Source: a virus. From it: a stretch of DNA of 20,604 nt. Below, piece by piece: positions 1 to 6,187 of this stretch (positions are counted from its first letter, which is position 1; every line of letters starts with the position of its first letter). Made by a program: the position numbers and the translations under genes. The notes beneath the pieces were generated by a model that was given only the letters and a program-made list of their open reading frames with translations, did no database searches and was not told the origin of the DNA. Location: positions 1 to 20,604 of IMG/VR virus record IMGVR_UViG_3300025400_000103. The stretch is one strand, 5' to 3'.

Positions 1-137
1 TCAGGCCCGTTACCAAAAAGATACCAATTGCGCAGACCCGCATAGTCAACCTTGCGGGCGTTTAAAGACACCTCACACTTGTAGATGACTTCACGAAAAA
101 AGATTTCTCTCTCTAGCGCATTCTTGGGTATCTTCAT
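1..137 (-). CDS. Portal protein, N-terminal fragment (runs off window)
   Basis: Only the first 45 codons are present; the frame is open to the window edge. The protein begins MKIPKNALEREIFFREVIYK and continues through LNARKVDYAGLRNWYLFGNG. The pattern of a short leader, a charged helix, then a Y-x-x-L-R-x-W-Y-L-F-G-x-G segment is what I recognise from portal proteins of environmental podovirus-like phages. A position two genes after the large terminase in the same transcript agrees with that. The ATG overlaps the stop of the upstream gene as ATGA, so translation is probably coupled. A portal forms the dodecameric ring at the capsid vertex through which DNA is packaged and ejected. The call rests on a short N-terminus plus gene order, so another head protein is possible. 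Confidence 0.6.
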   Translation of the reverse strand, partial: MKIPKNALEREIFFREVIYKCEVSLNARKVDYAGLRNWYLFGNGP

Positions 138-655
138 GTTTTAACTTTCAAACCCTCATGGTCTACCATTGTGCCTGGACCAGCTTTGGGGGGCGTAAAT
201 GTACCTATGTCTTTGGGCATGATGCTCACAGACTCATCTCTCACAGACTTAAATTGCCCACCCATAACGGACTTGAGGTTGATATTACCACCATTCCCCC
301 ATAGAACGCTATCCCCTGGACGTGCCTCTTTGGGTTGCATACCCGCAATTTTTTCGTTGGTGGTCTTGATTGCCTCTGTAGCCTCTGCAAATTGCTTGTC
401 AGAGAGTTTATTTTTGCGTTTTAGGTAACCAGTTTGGTGTTCACCCGCTTTTGTGGACTTGATGTCCGTCATATCAAACTCTAAAGCCAATTGTTTGACG
501 TTTTTGTCCGTTTTTTTGGTATTTGAGGACACAAGACCCACTGGTTGGAGAAAAACGACCGATAACTCGGCATTACAGCCTTTCATCGGGCATTTTGGCT
601 CCCAAGCCTCAAAAATACCGTGAGATTGACAAAAATAGTCTTTTAACACTGCCAT
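134..655 (-). CDS. Unknown protein between terminase and portal, N-terminal Cys/His cluster
   Basis: 173 aa. Function not recognised. The N-terminus has a possible metal-binding cluster: C9, H12, C22 and C27 in a C-x-x-H-G-x-F-E ... C-P-x-x-x-C arrangement typical of zinc ribbons in phage proteins. The remainder is polar and Lys-rich with no membrane segment and reads as largely extended or disordered (residues 45-110), ending in a Gly/Pro-rich tail. A clear AAGGGGG ribosome binding site precedes the ATG at 655, and the stop overlaps the portal start as ATGA. Its place between TerL and portal suggests a packaging or head-assembly accessory, but that is inference from position only. Confidence 0.8.
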   Translation of the reverse strand: MAVLKDYFCQSHGIFEAWEPKCPMKGCNAELSVVFLQPVGLVSSNTKKTDKNVKQLALEFDMTDIKSTKAGEHQTGYLKRKNKLSDKQFAEATEAIKTTNEKIAGMQPKEARPGDSVLWGNGGNINLKSVMGGQFKSVRDESVSIMPKDIGTFTPPKAGPGTMVDHEGLKVKT

Positions 656-669
656 ATTACCCCCTTATG

Positions 670-1056
670 TTAAGTTTTAGACAAAATATTGTTCATTTGA
701 CTGTAATCATGCCTATTTCTAGGCCCCAATACTACTTTGGGTTGCCCGCTTGACATATCAATCTTCATGTGTGGAAAGAATGGAGTCTTTGGGTCTTTTT
801 TAAACTCCACAAAACGGGTTTGATCTCTGCGTTGCATGACCCTTACACCGCCCTCTTTCCAGACCTTGTAAGCCTTGTTGACCCGCTTTTGGATGTATTC
901 AGTGAGTGGTTGCTTGTCATAGATGAACACATCATAGAAGTGTTCCATGTTCACCCCCGCTAATTCGGCAAACAACTTGATGGAAATGCCCCGATCCTTG
1001 TCCAGGTAAAACCGTTTCATCTCAATCTTGAGTTGTTCTTTACTGAGTGGTTGCAT
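670..1056 (-). CDS. Small putative DNA-binding protein downstream of TerL
   Basis: 128 aa from the ATG at 1056, chosen because GGAGG lies 6 nt upstream; an in-frame start at 1077 has no such site. The segment around residues 20-60 (GISIKLFAELAGVNMEHFYD, then PLTEYIQKRVNKAYKVW) has the helix-turn-helix-like alternation of small phage regulators or terminase-associated DNA-binding proteins. The C-terminal part is basic and Pro-rich. The 5' end overlaps the 3' end of the terminase gene by 17 nt, so the two are probably translated together. It could be a packaging partner of TerL, but the family is not one I can name. Confidence 0.8.
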   Translation of the reverse strand: MQPLSKEQLKIEMKRFYLDKDRGISIKLFAELAGVNMEHFYDVFIYDKQPLTEYIQKRVNKAYKVWKEGGVRVMQRRDQTRFVEFKKDPKTPFFPHMKIDMSSGQPKVVLGPRNRHDYSQMNNILSKT

Positions 1057-2812
1057 TTTTGCCTCCGTATACCCCAATCATCTTGAGATAGTTACTCACA
1101 TTCTTGCCCACAGCAATCTGTTCTGGGGTGTACTCATCTTGTTTGGTGGACATGGCCTTTGTCAAGCGTTGAGCAATGAGTCTAGGTTGGACTTGCTCGG
1201 CCCATGCAATGGTTGCTAGGGCAGATGCAATCACTCTATCGTCTTTGCCACGACCTGGTGCGCCAATGAACCCGTCTTCACGGACAATGCCTTTCATTTC
1301 TTCTAGGGTGTCCATGCTGTAGATGCCCATCATGCCCCTCTCAAAGTAATCTTTCATGTAAGAGAGCATCCGTTCTTTAGAGGAGCTGGTGGTCACAAAG
1401 CCGATGGAACTAGAGAGGCCACCCATGTTGTCTAGTCTGCGCCAGATGTAGTTGGACATACTTCCCAGCACGTCCATCAAACCCCGACCAGCCCCGCCTT
1501 CCATGGCAGCTGCTAGGCGTTTAAGGTTGCGCAGTTCGTTGATGACTGCCTGACCTGGGCCGTTGACCTCTAGGTTAAGCGTACTATTCTTGTAGGCCCC
1601 CGCCAGGTGGGCAATGACCCAAGCAAATTGGTAGGTGTTGAGTTCGCTGGTTGCAAACTCTGCGACCTGGTCAAGACCATCAGCATAGACTCGATACACC
1701 TGGATGCAGAATCGATCGGCCCAATCTGAACTTCCGTAAGCTGGGTCTGCACCAATAACGTAGTAGGCGGTGTCAACGGGCTGTTGCCAAATTCGCAAGG
1801 TGGCGAGTCTGTCTGTACTTTTGAGGACTTCTGTATCCTGGAAGAGTTGACCAAAAGCATACCTGTAACATTCATAATCCAGTCCTTTTGCATATTTAGC
1901 TGCATCTGTGCACCGTGAGTTTGAAAAGAAAGAAGTACCCGTCATTACAAAAGCGTAATCCTCGGTGGGTGGAAACTCTTGGTACATCAAGGTTTCGTCC
2001 TTGATGCCCTCGTACATCTTCCATCTCCACCAAGCCATTTGCCGAGAGTTGATCTCAACCCCGTATAGTTTTTTGATTTCCTTGACCCATTCCTTTTCTT
2101 CAGGTTTGAGTTTGCCGTCCCAGTAAACTTTGTATTCTTTGGACTCAGCGTCTACAGAGTAATACTCGTTTCTCCACCAGCCACAGAAGATGGCCCGTTG
2201 TGTACGGGCTTTCTTGGCGGTCTTGTACATATCGTGGAACATATTGAATCCTTGGGCAGTGGATTCAAACATATAGAGTCGTTCAGGGTTTTTCTCAGCT
2301 AGAGAGGCAATCAACGAGGCAAGTCCTTCTTCGTTACCCCAACTGGCGGTTTCAGTACCGTGAAGATAAGTGATGGCCTTACCTTGGCCCAGACGAGACT
2401 TATTACCAGCGATTTGATAAAAAATCCTTGACCTGTTTTTAAGGACCATTTGATTTCTATTGTGCGCCACCAAGGGTATCTTGTACTCTTTGGGCAAGCC
2501 ATCAATGTACATTCCAAGCGTAGACCTAAACATATCTCTGTTTTCTTCAGTGTCTGCCACAAGGGTTCCTTGCCACCCAGGATGCGTGAACTGCCAATAA
2601 AGATCAAGGGCCAGCGACACCGTTGTAATTCCGAGTTGCCGTCCTTTAAGAATAACAAAGAAATGGACATCTTGTTCTAGCCCCTTCTGTATCTCTTCCA
2701 TCACATACGTTTGAGTGCCCAGAAGTTTGCCCATTTTTTTTAAGCCCTCTTCTTTTGTCTCAATCTTCAGTTCTGCACAGAACTTGTAGAACTGTTGTAG
2801 GTTGAATTTCAT
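1040..2812 (-). CDS. Terminase large subunit (TerL)
   Basis: 590 aa, normal length for the family. It is the packaging motor and headful/cos nuclease. The ATPase domain has a variant Walker A, KGRQLGITT (residues 56-64), a Walker B-like strand ending TYLHGTE (E154), and the coupling motif FESTAQG (182-188). The C-terminal RNase H-like nuclease domain shows IGADPAYG with D356, an acidic second strand NLEV with E415, and KDDRVIASALA with D524/D525: the expected three acidic metal ligands. The ATG at 2812 is preferred over an upstream TTG because it overlaps the stop of the preceding glycosyltransferase gene as ATGA. No small terminase subunit is recognisable nearby. Confidence 0.95.
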   Translation of the reverse strand: MKFNLQQFYKFCAELKIETKEEGLKKMGKLLGTQTYVMEEIQKGLEQDVHFFVILKGRQLGITTVSLALDLYWQFTHPGWQGTLVADTEENRDMFRSTLGMYIDGLPKEYKIPLVAHNRNQMVLKNRSRIFYQIAGNKSRLGQGKAITYLHGTETASWGNEEGLASLIASLAEKNPERLYMFESTAQGFNMFHDMYKTAKKARTQRAIFCGWWRNEYYSVDAESKEYKVYWDGKLKPEEKEWVKEIKKLYGVEINSRQMAWWRWKMYEGIKDETLMYQEFPPTEDYAFVMTGTSFFSNSRCTDAAKYAKGLDYECYRYAFGQLFQDTEVLKSTDRLATLRIWQQPVDTAYYVIGADPAYGSSDWADRFCIQVYRVYADGLDQVAEFATSELNTYQFAWVIAHLAGAYKNSTLNLEVNGPGQAVINELRNLKRLAAAMEGGAGRGLMDVLGSMSNYIWRRLDNMGGLSSSIGFVTTSSSKERMLSYMKDYFERGMMGIYSMDTLEEMKGIVREDGFIGAPGRGKDDRVIASALATIAWAEQVQPRLIAQRLTKAMSTKQDEYTPEQIAVGKNVSNYLKMIGVYGGKNATTQ

Positions 2813-3474
2813 AGAGGCGTTCTGCAAGGAGTCATGTTCTCAGGCTTGAATGCACCTGACCGTATGCCCTTACAGACGTTGTAAAACAACTCTGCGTTCT
2901 GTGGCATCCGTCCTTGGTACAAATGGAACACACCCCCTTCAAAATGCGTTCCTATGCCGTACTTACCGTAGGTGTGTAAGTCCCACGCACCGCCTTCAGG
3001 TTCTTTGAAATAGTGGGTTGGGTAGAGTGTTTTGTATTTGACCTTGTAAATTTCGGCTGCATAGCTGACATTCTCGCCCACATCGCAGTTTTCGTTCTCA
3101 GCAAAGCTGGGTCTACCCATGTCATCCCAAATGTCTCTGTGGATGGCAAAGAATGCGGGGGCTGCATAGATGTGCGAATAGGGAGCAATGTGATTGCTCA
3201 CCTGTGCAATGCCCACCATGCTCTTGTTGTGTAGGGCGTAAGCTATTGATTTGTCTACGATCTCTTTGTTCAGGGGTACACAGTCAATGTCCAGGAACAA
3301 CTTCACTTCTGCCATGCTAGACATCATGATGTTGTCCATCCAAATGCCGTGAGGTATCTCTTGTTCTGTGTAGTTGACTTTGATACCCAGATGTTCACAG
3401 GTGGCTTTGTGGGACTCCACAATTTTGCGGTCTACGTTGGGCCAGTGTAAGCAGTGAATTTGAGGTTGCATCAT
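2809..3474 (-). CDS. Putative GT-A-fold glycosyltransferase
   Basis: 221 aa. A DxD-type motif sits in FLDIDCVPL (D62-x-D64) after a run of alternating strand and helix segments, as in nucleotide-sugar-dependent GT-A enzymes. Downstream aromatic and charged stretches (HIYAAPAFFAIHRDIW, then GGAWDLHTYGKYGIGTHFEGG) resemble acceptor-side loops. There is no signal peptide or membrane helix, so it would act in the cytoplasm, perhaps on a virion protein, phage DNA or a host glycan. It lies between another GT gene (4-nt ATGA overlap upstream) and TerL (4-nt overlap downstream), inside the late operon. Substrate and linkage cannot be read from sequence. The DxD and fold pattern are visible; the specific reaction is inference. 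Confidence 0.75.
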   Translation of the reverse strand: MMQPQIHCLHWPNVDRKIVESHKATCEHLGIKVNYTEQEIPHGIWMDNIMMSSMAEVKLFLDIDCVPLNKEIVDKSIAYALHNKSMVGIAQVSNHIAPYSHIYAAPAFFAIHRDIWDDMGRPSFAENENCDVGENVSYAAEIYKVKYKTLYPTHYFKEPEGGAWDLHTYGKYGIGTHFEGGVFHLYQGRMPQNAELFYNVCKGIRSGAFKPENMTPCRTPL

Positions 3475-4169
3475 CGGGGAATCGTCCTTGCTAGTTTGTA
3501 AATGTCAACAGAATCTTGTGTTTGAAAAATGATCTGCGAATCTTTGGGGGGCTGTTCACCAAAGTCTTTGTAATGCTGTGTCACCCTTGTTGAGTAGTTG
3601 ACAGTGGGTCTGAGTGATCTGGCTATTCTCGGATTGTGGTTCTTGACGTGTGCCCACATATGCCTGTCACCCAGTGCGCAATCAGCTTGTGACTTAAATA
3701 GCCAGTTTTTCAACAAATGAAATGTGGGTTTTGTAAACAGGTAACAGTTGGTGTCATTAAAGACATACCCGTCAGATTCCTTGTCCACACACATGAAAGT
3801 TCCGTTTTCACGAAACAAGTTACGAGGACAAGTGACGATCTCAGTGCCACTCTCTTTCAACACCCCAACCATGTACTCCACATGATCTGGTTCGTACCAA
3901 CAGTCGGCATCCAGAAAGCAGATGGCTTCAAAGCCTAGACTAGATGCAACAGCTGCGCCAATGCCTCTAGGAGTGTCTCCAAAGTCTCCAGCATTTGGTA
4001 AGCGTATGTGAGTAAGTCTTGTGAATCCATCTAAGCCCTCAAAAGGTTCACCATCTGACACCATAAAATGGTGCACATCCTTGTAAGTTTGTTTGGCAAC
4101 GCTTGCTATACACTCTCTCAGCGTTTCTTCTGGTTCCGTATAATACGGAGTCACTACTGCTACCCTCAT
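3471..4169 (-). CDS. Family 2-like glycosyltransferase
   Basis: 232 aa. The N-terminus VAVVTPYYTEPEETLRECIA followed by SVAKQTYKDVHHFMVSDG is the classic GT2 nucleotide-binding beginning, and FLDADCWYEPDHVEYM (D87-A-D89) is the metal/UDP-sugar-binding DxD motif. A later CALGDRHMW may supply the catalytic acidic residue region. No transmembrane helices, so it is soluble. It overlaps both neighbours by 4 nt (ATGA), and with the next gene forms a two-GT cassette inserted between small unknown genes and the terminase. Phage enzymes of this class decorate capsid or tail proteins, modified DNA bases or host surface sugars; which applies here is unknown. Confidence 0.85.
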   Translation of the reverse strand: MRVAVVTPYYTEPEETLRECIASVAKQTYKDVHHFMVSDGEPFEGLDGFTRLTHIRLPNAGDFGDTPRGIGAAVASSLGFEAICFLDADCWYEPDHVEYMVGVLKESGTEIVTCPRNLFRENGTFMCVDKESDGYVFNDTNCYLFTKPTFHLLKNWLFKSQADCALGDRHMWAHVKNHNPRIARSLRPTVNYSTRVTQHYKDFGEQPPKDSQIIFQTQDSVDIYKLARTIPR

Positions 4170-4399
4170 GGTTTACCCATCCTTTCGTTATCCCAAGCTG
4201 CTATCTCACTTCTGACTTTGCTGTTCCTGGCACAGTTCAACAACTCTTGGTAGAAGATTTCAGAATACTTGGTCTTCCACTCTTGTGCCAACTTCCTCTT
4301 ACTCGGCTTGCTAATGGACTGTATGGCCTTTTGCATCTCCCATTTCAGACGTAGCCGAGATTTGTATAACTGCTCTTGCGTATCCTTCTCTGTATCCAT
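4166..4399 (-). CDS. Small basic alpha-helical protein, unknown
   Basis: 77 aa from the ATG at 4399, which has AGAGG about 9 nt upstream; an in-frame ATG at 4438 lacks a ribosome binding site. The protein is very Lys/Arg/Gln-rich and helical (YKSRLRLKWEMQKAIQSISK, PSKRKLAQEW) with no signal peptide, suggesting nucleic-acid or protein binding. It ends at an ATGA overlap with the GT2 gene. Its first 89 nt overlap the 3' end of the preceding small gene in another frame, long for this genome. A still later start (ATG at 4336) has its SD directly adjoining and is less likely. Function unknown; a packaging role is possible from position only. Confidence 0.65.
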   Translation of the reverse strand: MDTEKDTQEQLYKSRLRLKWEMQKAIQSISKPSKRKLAQEWKTKYSEIFYQELLNCARNSKVRSEIAAWDNERMGKP

Positions 4400-4517
4400 G
4401 TTCCATCGCCTCTTGATTTGTAAACTCCCTGACTGCATCTGCGACCATCAAACGAATCCACAGCTCCCTACACAGGGTTCTGAGTTCGTCTTCAGTGGAC
4501 CACAGCAAATCAGTCAT
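4311..4517 (-). CDS. Small unknown protein
   Basis: 68 aa. It begins MTDLLWSTEDELRTLCREL and contains AMEHGYREGYARAVIQ, a helix pattern (x-x-G-Y-x-x-G-Y) seen in many small phage accessory proteins. The ATG lies inside the end of the upstream 55-codon gene (8-nt overlap), matching the tight packing of this operon. The 3' 89 nt overlap the next gene. No domain can be named. The overlap at both ends and its size keep confidence moderate. Confidence 0.55.
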   Translation of the reverse strand: MTDLLWSTEDELRTLCRELWIRLMVADAVREFTNQEAMEHGYREGYARAVIQISATSEMGDAKGHTVH

Positions 4518-4677
4518 TCATTACTTTCATAAAGCCTAACATCGTCCTACAAGCCTCTGCCACATCTTGCATCTCTGGCACAGCTTCCACATCCATCAAT
4601 ATGCCTTCCAGCCTCCAGGTGATGTAGCAATCAAAAACATCTACTGCCAACGAGTGGTGATCAAACTCCAACTTCAT
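4510..4677 (-). CDS. Small acidic unknown protein (55 aa)
   Basis: Read directly from the minus strand: begins MKLEFDHHSLAVDVFDCY and ends RTMLGFMKVMND. The start overlaps the stop of the upstream gene as ATGA and its end overlaps the next start by 8 nt, so it fits exactly into the coupled gene chain. The sequence alternates hydrophobic and acidic residues with a probable beta-strand then helix. No family recognised. Its reality rests on the precise coupling at both ends. Confidence 0.65.
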   Translation of the reverse strand: MKLEFDHHSLAVDVFDCYITWRLEGILMDVEAVPEMQDVAEACRTMLGFMKVMND

Positions 4678-4892
4678 GACACCCTCCAAACGTGCAGAAC
4701 ATCCCCATTTGCCTTGCTCTGGAACTTGTACCCCAACCTCTTACCAGCCCTGTAGTTGGCGTTGTACACCTTCGCCCTGTACTCTATAGGCACAACAAAG
4801 CTATCCCCAACCTCCATGTCCTCGTACGGATACGCAAACACCACTCTAGGTGTTGGCATCTCTACATCTCTCTTTATCTCTAATGTCTGCAT
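4674..4892 (-). CDS. DUF7303-like small phage protein
   Basis: 72 aa from the ATG at 4892, preceded by AGAGGGGA at good spacing. A longer in-frame version starting at 4958 would place a hydrophobic leader over the terminator hairpin and has no ribosome binding site. The core FAYPYEDMEVGDSFVVPIEY, followed by AGKRLGYKF and a C-terminal VLHVWRVS, matches the pattern I know from DUF7303-type proteins: a Y-P-x-x-x-M-x-V-G-D-S-F block, a helix, then a terminal V-W-R-V strand. These are small single-domain proteins of unknown role in many phages. It is the first gene of the leftward operon and ends in an ATGA overlap. Confidence 0.8.
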   Translation of the reverse strand: MQTLEIKRDVEMPTPRVVFAYPYEDMEVGDSFVVPIEYRAKVYNANYRAGKRLGYKFQSKANGDVLHVWRVS

Positions 4893-4917
4893 ATCGTCCC
4901 CTCTACATATAACCTGT

Positions 4918-4946
4918 ACTATACACATAAAAAAAGGGATGCACAA
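4918..4946 (-). promoter_or_regulatory. Possible second leftward promoter
   Basis: On the minus strand TTGTGC (4946-4941) and TATAGT (4923-4918) are separated by 17 nt. The -10 is 5/6 to consensus and the -35 only 3/6. Transcription would start near 4911 and give a leader of about 20 nt to the ATG at 4892. It overlaps the terminator hairpin, so it would bypass termination. Moderate to weak prediction. Confidence 0.35.
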
Positions 4947-4956
4947 CAGGCATCCC
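4929..4956 (-). terminator. Intrinsic terminator at the end of the leftward leader
   Basis: On the minus strand GGGATGC (4956-4950) and GCATCCC (4942-4936) form a perfect 7-bp GC-rich stem with a 7-nt loop, followed at once by seven T (4935-4929). No leftward gene lies upstream of it for over 500 nt, so it can only stop a transcript started inside the control region. A 5-bp hairpin (4978-4960) directly precedes it. Confidence 0.75.
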
Positions 4957-5369
4957 AAAGTGGCAACTGCAAAGCCACAAAAACCATAAATTTTTTTGGG
5001 GTGGGCGAGAAGTGGGGATCACTCACATCAGACCTCAAGTCCCCATCGAGTGCCACGCACGCTCTGTGGCTAGGTGTTGATCATGCGACTAATGTCCATC
5101 TCCATAGTCTATTTGAGACAACGAGCATTATGTTAACTTAACTGTTGAGCTAACGTGTCATCATACATGACCCCATGTCATCACAGGGCGACCCTCTGGA
5201 GGGGGGTACTATCTGACCCTATTTATCCTGTGGGCGAGAGGTGCAATACCGTCCTTCTGACCCTAATTTCACTTGTCTACCTATTAACCTATTAGACACA
5301 CACACTATAGTTAATATCTATTGGGTATATGTAATCAATAGTTAGATTGTATATATACATCGTAACCAC

Positions 5370-5398
5370 ATAATAGACATTTCCTATCGACTCGTCAA
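5370..5398 (-). promoter_or_regulatory. Leftward sigma70-type promoter
   Basis: Minus strand: TTGACG (5398-5393), 17-nt spacer, TATTAT (5375-5370). Both hexamers are 5/6 to consensus with ideal spacing. Start expected near 5363, giving a leader of about 470 nt before the first leftward gene, with the terminator at 4956-4929 in between. Confidence 0.6.
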
Positions 5399-5429
5399 TC
5401 TTAATAGAAATATTTATTTACAAAGGTAC

Positions 5430-5457
5430 TTGACAACTCGTCATTTGCACATATAAT
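5430..5457 (+). promoter_or_regulatory. Strong rightward early promoter
   Basis: TTGACA (5430-5435), 16-nt spacer, TATAAT (5452-5457): both hexamers are perfect sigma70 consensus. Start expected near 5464, 45 nt before the first early gene. The octamer ACTCGTCA directly after the -35 is repeated in the leftward promoter, a possible operator. Confidence 0.85.
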
Positions 5458-5508
5458 TTGATCTACATATGGTAAATATGTAATCCTAACTCAATCGAAA
5501 GGTTAAAA

Positions 5509-5706
5509 ATGCTCACTCTTCATACTTCATCAAACTACAGTGCTTACCTCTTGAATAACTCAGGCTTGATCATTGAATCAAACCGTAAGACAGGAGGTGT
5601 TCAGTTACGCCCTAACCATCCTCAATATGCAGAATACGTTGATGCCATTAGAACTGCAATTGACAGTAAAGAGGCAGATGCTCTTTGCAAAGCATTGCTA
5701 AACTGA
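5509..5706 (+). CDS. First early gene, unknown 65-aa protein
   Basis: 65 aa beginning MLTLHTSSNYSAYLLNNSGL. GAAAGG lies about 7 nt upstream of the ATG. The central IIESNRKTGGVQLRPNHPQY suggests a small beta-rich fold followed by a helix (YVDAIRTAIDSKEADALCKALL). It is the first gene after the consensus early promoter, so it should be the most promptly expressed protein of the phage. Such leading genes often target host processes, but no family or motif supports a specific role. A 70-nt gap follows it, unusual in this otherwise overlapping operon. Confidence 0.8.
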   Translation: MLTLHTSSNYSAYLLNNSGLIIESNRKTGGVQLRPNHPQYAEYVDAIRTAIDSKEADALCKALLN

Positions 5707-5776
5707 TTTCAACTGATAGGCTCTCATGGGGCCTATTGGGTGCAATCCGCATCATCCTAACTTTAAGAGGTTTACT

Positions 5777-6187
5777 ATGTCCGCATTCGTTGTTACAGAC
5801 AATCACATTAACGCACTTGTCCGCTATGCGTCTTTACAAGATGTCAGCGTATATCATGGGAATCCTGGAAGGGTAACCAGAGTAAAAGGCAATGAACAAC
5901 AAATTGCTCAGTTGTTTTTAGATGAAAACGTCAAGAGCGTGAATTATCGCTATAACGAACAAGATGAGGCTCTCATCTGGTTTGACCATAATGCAACGGC
6001 TTTAACCGCTATTCAGGCCATTAAAGCTGCTCAGTGCTTACGTTATCAATCATGTGAGCACCCAGAGTATGCGGGAAGTTTGGCGGACAAGTTGATTGAC
6101 AACATCATTTTTGTTGCAATCAGGAACCTTGAAGGATACGCACAAGCCGAATGGTGCATTGAAAACAGAGTAAAGGTGACAGCATGA
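5777..6187 (+). CDS. Conserved unknown protein (136 aa)
   Basis: 136 aa from the ATG at 5777, supported by AAGAGG 7 nt upstream. The frame stays open upstream to 5726 but that stretch covers a hairpin and lacks a ribosome binding site. The protein starts MSAFVVTDNHINALVRYAS; an MS-x-F-V-V-x-D-x-H-I-x-A-L-V beginning is one I associate with conserved unknown proteins of proteobacterial plasmids and phages. It has alternating helices, C/H residues around KAAQCLRYQSCEHPEY, and no membrane segment. The stop overlaps the next start as ATGA. Function unknown. Confidence 0.85.
   Translation: MSAFVVTDNHINALVRYASLQDVSVYHGNPGRVTRVKGNEQQIAQLFLDENVKSVNYRYNEQDEALIWFDHNATALTAIQAIKAAQCLRYQSCEHPEYAGSLADKLIDNIIFVAIRNLEGYAQAEWCIENRVKVTA

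Larger units (their letters stand above)
4893..5508. promoter_or_regulatory. Divergent intergenic control region
   Basis: 616 nt without a plausible gene, between the first leftward and first rightward genes. The right part (about 5280-5508) is AT-rich and carries two sigma70-type promoters facing away from each other. The left part (about 4960-5265) carries repeated short motifs and inverted repeats: 4960-4964/4974-4978, 5013-5018/5040-5045, 5052-5056/5066-5070, 5165-5169/5174-5178 and 5192-5196/5199-5203. An intrinsic terminator reading leftward sits at 4929-4956, right before the first leftward gene. This is the regulatory hub of the window. Confidence 0.8.

Noticed and set aside
1057-1077. 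Longer start (1077) for the small gene after TerL
   Set aside because: GGAGG sits 6 nt before the ATG at 1056, and nothing suitable precedes 1077.
5726-5776. Upstream extension of the 136-aa gene starting at 5726
   Set aside because: The ATG lies in the loop of a hairpin with no ribosome binding site, whereas the ATG at 5777 has AAGAGG at correct spacing.
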